Source: Chloroflexota bacterium (GTDB taxonomy: Bacteria; Chloroflexota; Dehalococcoidia; SZUA-161). From it: 23,303 bases of DNA. The notes beneath the pieces are model-generated. The model saw only the letters and a program-made list of their open reading frames with translations. It did no database searches and had not been told where the DNA came from. Position numbers and translations under genes: made by a program. How positions within the stretch are numbered: position 1 is the first letter of the stretch; every line of letters begins with the position of its first letter. Shown here piece by piece: positions 6,775-15,461 of the stretch. Location: contig VGNW01000010.1 in the NCBI GenBank assembly GCA_016865955.1, forward strand, positions 1 to 23,303, read 5' to 3'.

Positions 6775-7485
6775 ATGGATGATGGATACTATGCATCTCG
6801 AAAAACAAAGCTGCTTAAAGATTTCGATAAGGTTACAAAGCAGATTAAGGGTGTTTTTGTAGAACGCTACGGCAAGGACCTGGCAGATACTGCAGTTAAG
6901 GAAGCTCGTCTGGAGTATGAGAACTTGGTCCCGCAAATACCATACATTGGAGGCAAGCAGCCATTTACCCGATTCATCATCGCCACTGCCTGGTTTCTGG
7001 CTATGTACAGAGTGCTTAAGGCTCATGGTAAGTCAGTCGATGAAGTCGGCAGGATTATTTACGAAGTAACCGAGAAGGTAATCTACGGTTATCCCTGGTT
7101 TATTCGTTGTTTAATAGGAAGATTATTCTTCTCGAAGAGACTTCGCAGTAGACTGAGGAAAAGAGCAGCCGAATCACAAAAGAGGCTGTATCCCTCAGAC
7201 TATGTATATACACTTGTTGAGGGCGATGGCAAAGAATTTGACTTTGGTGTCGACTATACCGAATGTGCAACCTGCAAATTCCTCAATCTACATGGTGCAT
7301 CAGAACTGGCACCCTATATCTGCCTGTGCGATGAAGTATATAGTGAGGCATTTGGCTGGGGCTTGGTCAGGACGACCACCATAGCTGAAGGCTCTAAGAA
7401 GTGCGATTTTCGCTTCAAAAGGGGCGGCAAGACCGGAATACTCTCTCGCATCTCCCGGTCTGGATGGTCAAAGCGACTCAGATAG
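6775..7485 (+). CDS. L-2-amino-thiazoline-4-carboxylic acid hydrolase-family protein
   Basis: The 236-aa protein shows the ATC-hydrolase-family (PF14196-type) C-terminal signature: DYTECATC around 160-167, ELAPYICLCDEVYSEAFGWG around 177-196, RTTTIAEG and KKCDFRF at 209-214. The conserved cysteines C164, C167, C183, C185 and C210 are all present. The founding enzyme opens the thiazoline ring of ATC on the way to cysteine. Most family members in anaerobes have no known substrate, so the enzymatic name is only a family label. The N-terminal 110 residues are helical with a hydrophobic stretch around 66-80. GAGGG about 13 nt upstream serves as ribosome site. It stands alone after the rpsU-yqeY terminator. 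Confidence 0.75.
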   Translation: MDDGYYASRKTKLLKDFDKVTKQIKGVFVERYGKDLADTAVKEARLEYENLVPQIPYIGGKQPFTRFIIATAWFLAMYRVLKAHGKSVDEVGRIIYEVTEKVIYGYPWFIRCLIGRLFFSKRLRSRLRKRAAESQKRLYPSDYVYTLVEGDGKEFDFGVDYTECATCKFLNLHGASELAPYICLCDEVYSEAFGWGLVRTTTIAEGSKKCDFRFKRGGKTGILSRISRSGWSKRLR

Positions 7486-7781
7486 ACCCAAACTATCGCC
7501 GCTTATAAGCCATATGTCAATATTATTACCGTTAGACCACCTCATTAATTCGCCCACAAATTGCACGTACCAGGACAACAGCGCATAACCCGTATAACAT
7601 TAGGCTTTTCTGTCGTCCCCTCACCTTTGTTTCTAACGTTCTCTGGCAATCCCAGTCAACGATGATAAATTAATTTTGTAGGGGTTGCTGCCCGGCAAGT
7701 TGAAGCTACTTCCGAGCTGAAGCTAGAGTCTTTCCCCGGGCTTTCATGGCTTTATAACAGGTTGATGAGCGCCCGAGTAGT
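7486..7781. other. Noncoding gap between the ATC-hydrolase-like and EFR1 genes
   Basis: These roughly 300 bp contain no open frame with family features or a ribosome site and no obvious repeats. The stretch is rather AT-rich in its first half and ends in the strong hairpin described next. It may hold the end of the upstream transcript or a degraded gene that I cannot recognise. Confidence 0.4.
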
Positions 7782-7813
7782 AAGGGAACAAGCCTTCGGC
7801 TTGTTCCCTTTTA
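7782..7813 (+). terminator. Strong intrinsic terminator or leader hairpin upstream of the EFR1 gene
   Basis: AAGGGAACAAGCC at 7782-7794 pairs perfectly with GGCTTGTTCCCTT at 7798-7810 around a TTC loop, giving 13 bp, and TTT follows. It is nearly 300 bp after the upstream stop and only 42 bp before the next start codon. It could therefore terminate the upstream transcript or act as a leader attenuator for the EFR1 gene. Confidence 0.65.
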
Positions 7814-7855
7814 CATTAAGGAGTAATATTGAATGGCTGTTAGGAGGCTCAGGCT

Positions 7856-8716
7856 ATGCCTAAAGGTCTGATCATCTACTTCTCTCAAGGCAGTACCACA
7901 GCAAGGATTTCCGAAGCCATCGCCTCAAGCCTGCGACTCGCAGGATACGAGATGGACATGTGCAATATCAAAGATGAGCTGCCGCCAGACATCGGAAGTT
8001 ACGACCTTCTCGGCATAGGATCGCCCGTATACTGGTATCGTCCACCGTTCAATATCACAGACTGCTTGAATAAACTCCCGAACCTCAAAGGGCTTCCGAC
8101 ATTTACCTTTGTGTTGTACGGCACTTACCGAGGTGACACCAGCACCAAGATACGGCGCATCCTGGCAAGCAAGGGTGCTAGAGATGTGGGATATTTCCAC
8201 TGCCGTGGTGCTGATTACTTCTTAGGTTATTTAAAGATGGGATATCTCTTTTCTCCAGGTCATCCTACAGAGAGGGAGATAGCTCAAGCCAGAGATTTCG
8301 GCCAGGAGGTTGCCGCTCACATCGCCGATAAGCAGTATGTTAAACCGAAAGACGACCAACCACCAGGAACTATGTATCGACTGGAGCGGTTTATGGCAAA
8401 TCGCTGGATGTGCAAGCACATTTTCAGCAGACTTTTCACCGCCGACATAAAAAAATGCTCTTCTTGTGGCTTGTGCATCATTCTCTGCCCCACAGGAAAT
8501 ATAACCTGGAATAAAAGAGGGTATCCCTCATGGGGCCGCAATTGCATGGTCTGTTTCACATGTGAAATGAAGTGCCCTGAGGATGCTGTTAGTTCGCCGA
8601 TCGATTGGCCGGTATTTCTCCCTTTACTGCTTTACAATGTGCGTAAAGCATCGCGGGACAGCTCTCTAGACTATGTCCGGGTAATTCACAGCAACGGACA
8701 GACTAAAGCAATTTAG
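7856..8716 (+). CDS. EFR1-family ferredoxin (flavodoxin domain fused to two [4Fe-4S] clusters)
   Basis: The 286-aa protein begins with a flavodoxin-like domain: the FMN phosphate loop is YFSQGSTTARI at 8-18, and GIGSPVYWYRPP at 53-64 is the second FMN-contacting loop. Two classical cluster motifs follow, C201-C204-C207-C211P and C230-C233-C236-C240P. It is probably a cytoplasmic electron carrier or small reductase linking FMN chemistry to low-potential iron-sulfur transfer, and an anaerobe-type gene. AGGAGG lies 8 nt before the ATG. The gene faces the minus-strand kinase gene with a 45-bp gap that lacks a hairpin. Redox partner and substrate are unknown. Confidence 0.85.
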   Translation: MPKGLIIYFSQGSTTARISEAIASSLRLAGYEMDMCNIKDELPPDIGSYDLLGIGSPVYWYRPPFNITDCLNKLPNLKGLPTFTFVLYGTYRGDTSTKIRRILASKGARDVGYFHCRGADYFLGYLKMGYLFSPGHPTEREIAQARDFGQEVAAHIADKQYVKPKDDQPPGTMYRLERFMANRWMCKHIFSRLFTADIKKCSSCGLCIILCPTGNITWNKRGYPSWGRNCMVCFTCEMKCPEDAVSSPIDWPVFLPLLLYNVRKASRDSSLDYVRVIHSNGQTKAI

Positions 8717-8761
8717 AAAGAATGCAGCACATTGAAGTCGAAATCTAGTTTAAATAATATC

Positions 8762-10447
8762 TCAGCGGTCAATGCTGCGCATGATGGAAAACTCTAAAAA
8801 CAGTCCCAGAATAGCAGCAATACCAAACCCAGATATACCGATTATTGATACCCCTGAAACCAGGGGCGGTGACTCGGACACTACAAGCAGCGATGAGCCT
8901 ACTAATAACGCAGCAATCACCAGCGCTACCGCCAGCCGATTGCCCACCCGATTAAGCGTCTTTCTCATCACATCCTGCCCCGTTTGCTCTACTTCCATCT
9001 TAATGCGACCTTCCCTCAGTTTCCGCAGAATGCTCCTTGCCTCATAGGGCAGGTCTTTCAACAGGTCGACAAGGTCAATCGCAGTAGCACCGAGCTCGCG
9101 GGCTTCTTTCCAGGGATTGAACTGGCGCCTGAGCATACCTGCAGCAAACGGTTTGATGTACTCGACCAAGTTTGTCTGGGGGTCGAGCCGGCTGGTGACA
9201 TTTTCCACAGTAGCAATAGCCTTGAGTATCCATACCAGATTCGTCGGGAAGCGTAGATTATAGGTCCTAAGCATGTAAACTTCATTCTGCAACATGTCCC
9301 CTAAACGCAGCCCGCCCAGCGGTACATAGGCAAACTCCTGAATATACCTGGATAAATCCTTCTCGAATTGTTCTTCATTTACAGCGCTCTGGGGATTTAC
9401 CAGTTCCAGAAGCGCCCTTGCCGTCGCCTTTTCGTCGCGTGTAGCCAGTCCGTATATCATCCGAGTCACACTGGCTCTTTCCAGCGATGACAGCGTTCCC
9501 ATCATGCCGAAATCCAGTAAACAAACAACATTATCAGGCAGAACAAACATATTGCCGGGATGAGGGTCAGCATGGAAGAATCCGTGCTCCATGGACGATT
9601 TGAACAATATATCGGCGCAGCGCCGCGCGATCAATTTCAGGTCGTAGCCCTCCGCAGTGAGCTGGTCTATTTTAGATATATTTATTCCTTCGATAAATTC
9701 CATTACCAGCATTTTGGATGTGCACAACTCCTCATAGATATGAGGAACCTTAAGTCCCGGGGTGCCGGCGAAGTTTTGCTCGAATCGAGCCAAATTATTG
9801 GCTTCGGTTTTAAAATTAAGCTCCCTCTTAATTTCCTTGTCTATCTCGTTAATAAGTTCCACGGGATTGAGAAGTCTGGCTTCTTCGACACGACGTTCCA
9901 TAATGCCGGCAAGCGAACGCAGGATGGAAATATCCGCCTCAATAGTATCCACTATCCCCGGCCTGCGTATTTTCACCGCCACCGTCCTGCCCCCCACAAG
10001 TGTGGCGCGGTGTACCTGCGCCAGTGAAGCTGCTGCCACAGGTTTATCATCAAATGACGCAAATACCTCTTCCAGAGGACGATTCAACTCCGCTCTAACG
10101 ATTTCCCTAGCGACCGCAGAGGGAAAAGGCGGGACTTGCGCCTGTAGCTTCTCAAGCTCTTTAACTATATGCGGGGGGACCATATCGGGCCGCGTGCTCA
10201 GAATTTGTCCCATTTTGATGAAGGTAGGACCCAGTTCTTGAAGTGCCAGGCGAATCCTTTCGCCGGTCTCCATTTGTGCCATCCTTTGGTCGCAGCGGTG
10301 AAAGATTCGACATTGAATATTTATGTGTTGCCATACCCTTATCTGGTCCATCAGTTGACGGAAGCCATACTTGGCTAACACACCAACTATTTGCCTGGAA
10401 CGCTTGAATCGGCGGAATACTGAGGCGGGCGACCTGAATTCAGGCAT
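8762..10447 (-). CDS. ABC1/AarF/UbiB-family atypical kinase-like protein
   Basis: The 561-aa protein has the hallmarks of the UbiB/ADCK family: KxGQ at 78-81 (FIKMGQILSTRPD), the alanine-rich nucleotide loop around 138-141 (VAAASLAQVHRA), K159, the catalytic HADPHPGN at 292-299 and the metal-binding DFG at 312-314. Two hydrophobic segments near the C-terminus, beginning around NRLAVALVIAALL, anchor it in the membrane, as in bacterial UbiB. Family members support quinone biosynthesis or lipid handling through ATPase-type activity. In an anaerobe, menaquinone or lipid homeostasis is plausible, but no quinone genes are nearby. The ribosome site in front of the ATG is poor, so the exact start is less certain. 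Confidence 0.9.
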   Translation of the reverse strand: MPEFRSPASVFRRFKRSRQIVGVLAKYGFRQLMDQIRVWQHINIQCRIFHRCDQRMAQMETGERIRLALQELGPTFIKMGQILSTRPDMVPPHIVKELEKLQAQVPPFPSAVAREIVRAELNRPLEEVFASFDDKPVAAASLAQVHRATLVGGRTVAVKIRRPGIVDTIEADISILRSLAGIMERRVEEARLLNPVELINEIDKEIKRELNFKTEANNLARFEQNFAGTPGLKVPHIYEELCTSKMLVMEFIEGINISKIDQLTAEGYDLKLIARRCADILFKSSMEHGFFHADPHPGNMFVLPDNVVCLLDFGMMGTLSSLERASVTRMIYGLATRDEKATARALLELVNPQSAVNEEQFEKDLSRYIQEFAYVPLGGLRLGDMLQNEVYMLRTYNLRFPTNLVWILKAIATVENVTSRLDPQTNLVEYIKPFAAGMLRRQFNPWKEARELGATAIDLVDLLKDLPYEARSILRKLREGRIKMEVEQTGQDVMRKTLNRVGNRLAVALVIAALLVGSSLLVVSESPPLVSGVSIIGISGFGIAAILGLFLEFSIMRSIDR

Positions 10448-10530
10448 AGCACCAACTTTTAGACTTCATTAGTTCAATCCGTGGATTAATAAGTCGGGAA
10501 AGAATAGCCTTTTATCTGCATGTGTACTTG

Positions 10531-10554
10531 AACCGATGATTTTCACCATCGGTT
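10531..10554. terminator. Short hairpin downstream of hsp20
   Basis: AACCGATG at 10531-10538 and CATCGGTT at 10547-10554 form a perfect 8-bp stem with an 8-nt loop. It lies 44 bp after the hsp20 stop on the minus strand. No T tract follows on that strand, so termination is uncertain. Confidence 0.4.
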
Positions 10555-10597
10555 TGCCGTCTATTATACATCATATTATCTGCGGTTTTCGTGCCGT

Positions 10598-11089
10598 TTA
10601 AGTTTTCTTTATTTTAATTTTGGTCGGCTTAGCTGCTTTGGATTTGGGAATATTTATTTCCAGAATTCCATTGTCATGTGTGGCGTCGATTCTGCCGGGG
10701 TCTGCATCGGCAGGCAGCCCGAACCGCCGGTAGAATTGCCCGTAGCATAGTTCGCACTCGTGATACCGGTCAACGGTAACATTTTCTGCCGGTTTGCGCT
10801 GCCCTTTCACTACAAGGAATTCCCCCGTTACCGAGATGTCCACATCGTCCGGATTCACGCCCGGCAGTTCCACTCGTACCACAAATCTATCATCCGTTTC
10901 ATACATTTCCGCCACAGGCACCCAGGGATGCTCTTCGCCGGGGATCCGGCTCCAGATAAACTTCAAGCTCGGGAAATTGCCTTCCAGAAACCGGTCCAAA
11001 TCTCCCAGGAAGTGGCGCTCCGCGTTCTCTACCTTTTTGATCGGTTCCCAGCGTCTTATTGCCGATGGGTTGATTTTTTTCTGCACCAT
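10598..11089 (-). CDS. Small heat shock protein, Hsp20/alpha-crystallin family
   Basis: The 163-aa protein has a central alpha-crystallin domain (about 57-149) with WVPVAEMYETDDRFVVRVELPGV and the GILEINIPK motif, plus a C-terminal IKI (residues 158-160) that matches the I/V-X-I oligomer contact. It is an ATP-independent holdase in the cytoplasm. The region YRRFGLPADADPGRIDA is typical of bacterial class A sHsps. A strong AGGAGGAGGT ribosome site lies before the ATG. I see no CIRCE-type inverted repeat upstream, so its heat regulation cannot be assigned. The gene is divergent from purL and may read on into the aarF-like gene 150 bp downstream. Confidence 0.93.
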   Translation of the reverse strand: MVQKKINPSAIRRWEPIKKVENAERHFLGDLDRFLEGNFPSLKFIWSRIPGEEHPWVPVAEMYETDDRFVVRVELPGVNPDDVDISVTGEFLVVKGQRKPAENVTVDRYHECELCYGQFYRRFGLPADADPGRIDATHDNGILEINIPKSKAAKPTKIKIKKT

Positions 11090-11340
11090 GACCTCCTCCT
11101 TCTTAATTTAATAGCACTATCCGAAATATAAGCTATATTCTCTCACAAAGTCATAAAATTGCGGTAAAAAAATTAACAAATTCGTAACATCTGCATTGAC
11201 TGCCACGCTATGTTTTGCTCAACAATTCTTCTACCTCCAAACCCCCGCCAAAGAGGTAAAGCCACTTTGGAAACCCCTGCTATTAAATAATCTAATCAGG
11301 ATTTAGTTATCTCAAAAGTCATCACAACAATACTCAATAA

Positions 11341-11349
11341 TGTTATAAT
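11341..11349 (+). promoter_or_regulatory. Extended -10 promoter candidate for purL
   Basis: TGTTATAAT combines an extended TGN with a perfect TATAAT (11344-11349). The -35 region is poor, as expected for an extended -10 promoter. The leader to the purL ATG would be about 148 nt and would contain the palindromic element at 11409-11473. I recognise no purine riboswitch in it. Confidence 0.45.
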
Positions 11350-11408
11350 TGGCACGGGATTATGCATAGAATACGTATCTCTTGAGTCTTACACAGGATA
11401 CAAAGTCA

Positions 11409-11473
11409 CCGTTCGTGGTGAGCCTGTCGAACCATGAATCCCGACAAGTCGGGAACAAGCTCAGGGCGAACGG
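11409..11473. repeat. Palindromic intergenic repeat element
   Basis: CCGTTCG at 11409-11415 and CGAACGG at 11467-11473 bracket a 65-bp unit. An internal stem CCCGA/TCGGG (11440-11453) and the pieces GGTGAGCCTGTCGAAC and ACAAGCTCAGGGCGAACGG are also present. This wording (GTTCG...GAGCCTGTCGAAC...GCTCAGGGCGAACGG) is a widespread REP-like hairpin type in bacterial genomes. It lies in the predicted purL leader and ends 31 bp before the ATG, so it may affect RNA stability or translation. Confidence 0.65.
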
Positions 11474-11504
11474 ATTGCCAGGCGAAAGGTGAAACGAGGC
11501 ACGG

Positions 11505-14500
11505 ATGAAGCATTTCTATCGCAGGGTTAACAGCGATTTTGAATATTGTTTTAATGTAGAGACATCGGCTCCGCTCACCGCTGGAGAACTGAAAACATTG
11601 CGCTGGCTGCTCACTGAGACCTTTGAGCCGCAGAATTTCGGCGAAAAATCCGCTCTAAAACACGCTAAAAACGCAGTCGAGGTCGGGCCGCGTTTGAACT
11701 TCGAGACGGCTTACTCTACCAACGCCGTTGCTATCTGCCACGCCTGCGGTCTGGATAAGGTCACCCGCCTCGAGGTCTCAAGAAGGTATCTGCCGCCCCC
11801 GCAAGCTGATAAAGCGCAGTTTATCGCCGAGAACCATGACCGCATGACGGAATGCCCCTACCCCAAGCCTCTGAAGACATTCGAGACCGGCGCCGTTCCC
11901 GAAAAGACATTCTCCGTACCTTTGATGAAAAAGGGGCTCGCCGAGCTGAAGAGGTTTAACCGCGAGAAGGGTCTGGGTATGGACAATTGGGACATGAACT
12001 TCTACTTCAATCTGTTCACCGGGACGCTGCGCCGCAATCCCACTAATGTGGAACTGTTCATGCTGGGCAACAACAACAGCGAGCACTCCCGTCACTGGTT
12101 CTTCAAAGGCAAGTTGATAATAGACGGCATGGAGATTCCCGAAACGCTGATTCAGATTGTCAAATCGACCCTGAAAGCTAATCCGTCGAATAGCGTCATC
12201 GCCTTCAGCGATAACTCCAGCGCCATCAAGGGTTATCAAATCCATACAATACTGCCCCGGTATCCGGGGAAATGTTCGCCCTTTGTCTCTCAGAAGTGCC
12301 ATTATCACATCCTGTTCACCGCCGAGACCCACAACTATCCCAGCGGCGTGCAGCCCTTCCAGGGCGCGACCACCGGCACCGGAGGCAGGATTCGCGACGG
12401 GCACGCCACCGGCAGAGGCTCGCTGGTAATTGCAGGCACGGCTGCCTACTGCACGGCATCTCTGAGTATCCCCGATTTCCCCATCCCCGGCGAACCACAC
12501 GGCCTTGACTACCCCTTCGAGCTGGCTTCGCCGCTGGAGATACTTATCGAAGCCAGCAACGGCGCCTCGGACTACGGTAATAAGTTCGGCGAGCCTTTGA
12601 TTCAGGGGTACGTCAGGACTTTCGAGCAGATACTGCCCGGCGGAGAACGCCGCGGCTGGATAAAGCCCATCATGTTCACCGGCGGCATCGGGCAAATCGA
12701 TGCCAGGCACATCGTGAAGGAAGAGCCAAAGAAAGGCATGATGGTAGTGCAGGTCGGCGGTCCGGCTTATCGCATCGGCATGGGCGGAGGCTCAGCTTCC
12801 AGCATGATTCAGGGCGAGAATATCGCCGAGCTTGACTTCAACGCCGTGCAGCGCGGCAATGCCGAGATGGAGAACAAGCTCAACCGGGTAATCCGGACCT
12901 GTGTGGAAATGGGCGAGAGCAATCCGCTTCTCTCCGCTCACGACCAGGGCGCCGGAGGGCCCGGCAACGTCCTTGCCGAGATAATCAATCCCACCGGCGG
13001 CAGGATTAACATCCGCCGGATTAAACTCGGTGATATGTCTCTGGCAGTGGTGGAGCTATGGTGCGCCGAATATCAGGAGCGTTCCGCCTTCTTGACCGAC
13101 CCCGCGAGAATAGAGGATTTCGAGTTAATCTGCCGTCGAGAGAAGGTAAGCTGCGAGGTGCTCGGCGAGATTACCGGGGACGGACAAATCGTGGTTTACG
13201 ATGAAAAGAACCGCTTCAAGCCGGTCGATTTGCCCCTCGATAAAATCCTCGGCGAGATGCCGCAGAAACCCTTCGCTCTGGAGAGACTCCCCAGGAAGCT
13301 GCAACCCCTGCGCCTGCCCAAAGGTTTGACTGTGGAAAAAGCGCTGCGGCTGGTGTTCCGCCTGCCGTCGGTCGGCTCCAAGGGATACCTGGTGCGCAAG
13401 GTGGATAGAAGCGTCACCGGACTCATCGCCCAGCAGCAGTGCTGCGGGCCTCTGCAGCTTCCGGTGGCTGACGTGGCAGTGGTAGCGCAGAGCCACTTCG
13501 GGCTGAACGGCGGTGCGACCGCCATCGGCGAGCAGCCCATCAAAATGCTCATCGATGAAGGAGCCGGTGCCCGCATGGCGGTGGGCGAGATGCTGACCAA
13601 TATGGTCTCCGCCCGCATCAGCGACCTCACCCACATCAAGTGCTCGGGCAACTGGATGTGGGCAGCCAAGCTGCCCGGCGAGGGAGCGCGTCTTTATGAT
13701 GCAGCGGTGGCGATGAAAGTCCTGATGATAAAGCTGGGCATCGCCGTCGATGGCGGCAAGGACAGCATCACTATGGCTGCCAGGGTAGGCAATGAAACTG
13801 TGAAAGCCCCCGGAGAATTAGTTATCTCCGGCTATGCCACTGTTCCCGATATCACCAGAAAAGCAACTCCCGATATCAAAAAGCCCGGCGAAAGCAGGCT
13901 GATTTTCCTCGACCTCGCGGCGGGCAAGAATCGACTCGGCGGCTCGGCGCTGGCTCAGGCTCTGGGACAACTTGGCGACGAAGCGCCCGATGTGGAGAAT
14001 CACCTGCTCCTCAGCAACGCATTCAACGCTGTCCAGACCATGCTAGACGACGGACTGATTCTCGCCTGCCATGACCGCAGTGACGGCGGTCTGATTACCG
14101 CTCTGGCCGAGATGGCGATGTCGGGAAATTGCGGGATTTCTATTAAGCTCCCCGATAAAGAAAAGGCAATCCCCTATTTATTCTCCGAAGAGCTGGGGCT
14201 GATACTGGAATACCTGCCGGCTAATGAAAGAAAGATAAAGGCTATCCTTAAACAGTCCCGCGTGCCTTTCACCGTACTGGGCAGCACCCGGAAAGAACGG
14301 CAGGTAGTCATCAGTCAGGGCAAAAAAACTATACTCGATGTAAGCACGGTAAAGCTACTGGCGTGGTGGGAGGCGACCAGCGACAGGCTGGAGCTGGAGC
14401 AGATGAATCCCGCGGTAGCTCAAGAGCAGGCGCGGCACCACAACCGTCCCGGCTTGAGATACCATTTAACCTTCCAGCCCGAGGCAACGCCCCTGAGCAT

Positions 14501-15338
14501 CCTGCGTCAGAAGAACAAGCACAGGGTTGCCATTATCCGCGAGGAGGGCAGCAACGGCGACCGCGAGATGACCTCGGCTTTCTTCTGGGCGGGATTCGAG
14601 CCCTGGGACGTCACCGTGACCGATTTGCTGGAGGAGCGCATCACCCTCGACAGCTTCCGCGGCATCGTCTTCGTCGGCGGCTTCTCCTACGCCGATGTGC
14701 TGGACGCTGCCAAAGGCTGGGCAGGCATCATCAAATTCAATCCGAGGCTGCAAAAGATGTTCCGGAGTTTCTTCAACCGCCCCGATACCTTCTCGCTGGG
14801 GATATGCAACGGCTGCCAGTTGATGGCTCTGCTGGGCGTACTCCCCTGGCAGGGGATACCCGAGACGAAACAGCCCAGGTTCATCCGGAACACCTCGCAG
14901 CGATTCGAATCCTCCTGGATAACAGTGAAAATCTCGGAGAGCCCGGCGATAATGCTTAAAGGGATGGAAGGCTCAATACTGGGCATCTGGACGGCTCACG
15001 GCGAAGGGCATCTGCACTGTCCCGACCCCGCAATCCTCGCCGAGGCACGGCGAAAGAGGCTGACGCCCGTTGCCTTTGTTGACGATTCCGGGAAGCCCAC
15101 GGAGAAATACCGTTTCAATCCCAACGGCTCACCTTTCGGAATCACCGCCTTCTGTTCGCCCGATGGCAGGCATCTGGCGATGATGCCCCATCCCGAGAGA
15201 GCCTTCCTGCTCTGGCAGTGGCCCCATATACCCGAAGAGTGGAGGGGGAACTGGCGATTCAGCGTGGGCGATTTCCAGCTCTGGGCGTCCCCCTGGCTGA
15301 GAATGTTCCAGAACGCCCGAAAATGGTGCGACCAGTAG
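11505..15338 (+). CDS. purL: Phosphoribosylformylglycinamidine synthase, single-chain (large) form
   Basis: The enzyme converts FGAR, glutamine and ATP to FGAM in purine synthesis. The 1277-aa chain contains all modules that many bacteria split into PurS, PurQ and small PurL: a PurS-like N-terminus with VGPRLNFETAYSTNAV, two AIRS-type synthase halves with NNNSEHSRHWFF and E274-T-H-N (AETHNYPSG), and a C-terminal glutaminase from about 1006. Its nucleophile is C1101 (GICNGCQ), with H1229 and E1231 (MMPHPERAF) completing the triad. Length is close to the proteobacterial and eukaryotic enzyme. GAGG lies 6 nt before the ATG. A double hairpin follows the stop. No other purine gene is in the window, so it appears to be a lone unit. 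Confidence 0.97.
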   Translation: MKHFYRRVNSDFEYCFNVETSAPLTAGELKTLRWLLTETFEPQNFGEKSALKHAKNAVEVGPRLNFETAYSTNAVAICHACGLDKVTRLEVSRRYLPPPQADKAQFIAENHDRMTECPYPKPLKTFETGAVPEKTFSVPLMKKGLAELKRFNREKGLGMDNWDMNFYFNLFTGTLRRNPTNVELFMLGNNNSEHSRHWFFKGKLIIDGMEIPETLIQIVKSTLKANPSNSVIAFSDNSSAIKGYQIHTILPRYPGKCSPFVSQKCHYHILFTAETHNYPSGVQPFQGATTGTGGRIRDGHATGRGSLVIAGTAAYCTASLSIPDFPIPGEPHGLDYPFELASPLEILIEASNGASDYGNKFGEPLIQGYVRTFEQILPGGERRGWIKPIMFTGGIGQIDARHIVKEEPKKGMMVVQVGGPAYRIGMGGGSASSMIQGENIAELDFNAVQRGNAEMENKLNRVIRTCVEMGESNPLLSAHDQGAGGPGNVLAEIINPTGGRINIRRIKLGDMSLAVVELWCAEYQERSAFLTDPARIEDFELICRREKVSCEVLGEITGDGQIVVYDEKNRFKPVDLPLDKILGEMPQKPFALERLPRKLQPLRLPKGLTVEKALRLVFRLPSVGSKGYLVRKVDRSVTGLIAQQQCCGPLQLPVADVAVVAQSHFGLNGGATAIGEQPIKMLIDEGAGARMAVGEMLTNMVSARISDLTHIKCSGNWMWAAKLPGEGARLYDAAVAMKVLMIKLGIAVDGGKDSITMAARVGNETVKAPGELVISGYATVPDITRKATPDIKKPGESRLIFLDLAAGKNRLGGSALAQALGQLGDEAPDVENHLLLSNAFNAVQTMLDDGLILACHDRSDGGLITALAEMAMSGNCGISIKLPDKEKAIPYLFSEELGLILEYLPANERKIKAILKQSRVPFTVLGSTRKERQVVISQGKKTILDVSTVKLLAWWEATSDRLELEQMNPAVAQEQARHHNRPGLRYHLTFQPEATPLSILRQKNKHRVAIIREEGSNGDREMTSAFFWAGFEPWDVTVTDLLEERITLDSFRGIVFVGGFSYADVLDAAKGWAGIIKFNPRLQKMFRSFFNRPDTFSLGICNGCQLMALLGVLPWQGIPETKQPRFIRNTSQRFESSWITVKISESPAIMLKGMEGSILGIWTAHGEGHLHCPDPAILAEARRKRLTPVAFVDDSGKPTEKYRFNPNGSPFGITAFCSPDGRHLAMMPHPERAFLLWQWPHIPEEWRGNWRFSVGDFQLWASPWLRMFQNARKWCDQ

Positions 15339-15380
15339 TAATCAGGGAGTGCAGAGGGATAGAATCCCTCTACCGAGGGT

Positions 15381-15401
15381 TTGGGGGCGTCCCCCAATTT
15401 T
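15381..15401 (+). terminator. Intrinsic terminator of purL
   Basis: TTGGGGG (15381-15387) and CCCCCAA (15391-15397) form a 7-bp stem with a CGT loop followed by TTTT. It lies 42 bp after the purL stop. Confidence 0.8.
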
Positions 15402-15403
15402 AA

Positions 15404-15425
15404 AATCCCCCAAGACTGGGGGATT
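15404..15425. repeat. Second hairpin of the post-purL double hairpin
   Basis: AATCCCCC (15404-15411) and GGGGGATT (15418-15425) form an 8-bp stem with a 6-nt AAGACT loop. It sits directly behind the terminator stem. The pair of G/C-block hairpins separated by TTTTAAAA looks like a mobile or multiplied intergenic element. The second stem could also serve as a terminator for antisense transcription. Confidence 0.55.
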
Positions 15426-15461
15426 CAGGGGGTTGATAGGATATTAAACGAATTTAGACTA

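Larger units (their letters stand above)
11090..11504. other. Long intergenic region between hsp20 and purL
   Basis: The 415-bp gap separates divergent genes. The hsp20-proximal part is AT-rich (for example a run of seven A at 11166-11172 and ATTAACAAATTCGTAAC) and presumably carries the hsp20 promoter, although I cannot pick a convincing -35/-10 pair. The purL side carries an extended -10 promoter and a 65-bp palindromic element, listed separately. I see no gene. Confidence 0.5.

Noticed and set aside
11090..11200. CIRCE operator for hsp20
   Set aside because: No TTAGCACTC-N9-GAGTGCTAA-type inverted repeat is present. Only an unpaired TAGCACT is seen.
11778..12710. 310-codon open frame on the strand opposite to purL
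   Set aside because: It lies wholly inside purL, has no family motifs or ribosome site, and is explained by the codon bias of the GC-rich gene.
15339..15425. CRISPR-like array from the repeated G/C blocks after purL
   Set aside because: There are only two hairpins with different loops and no regular spacers.
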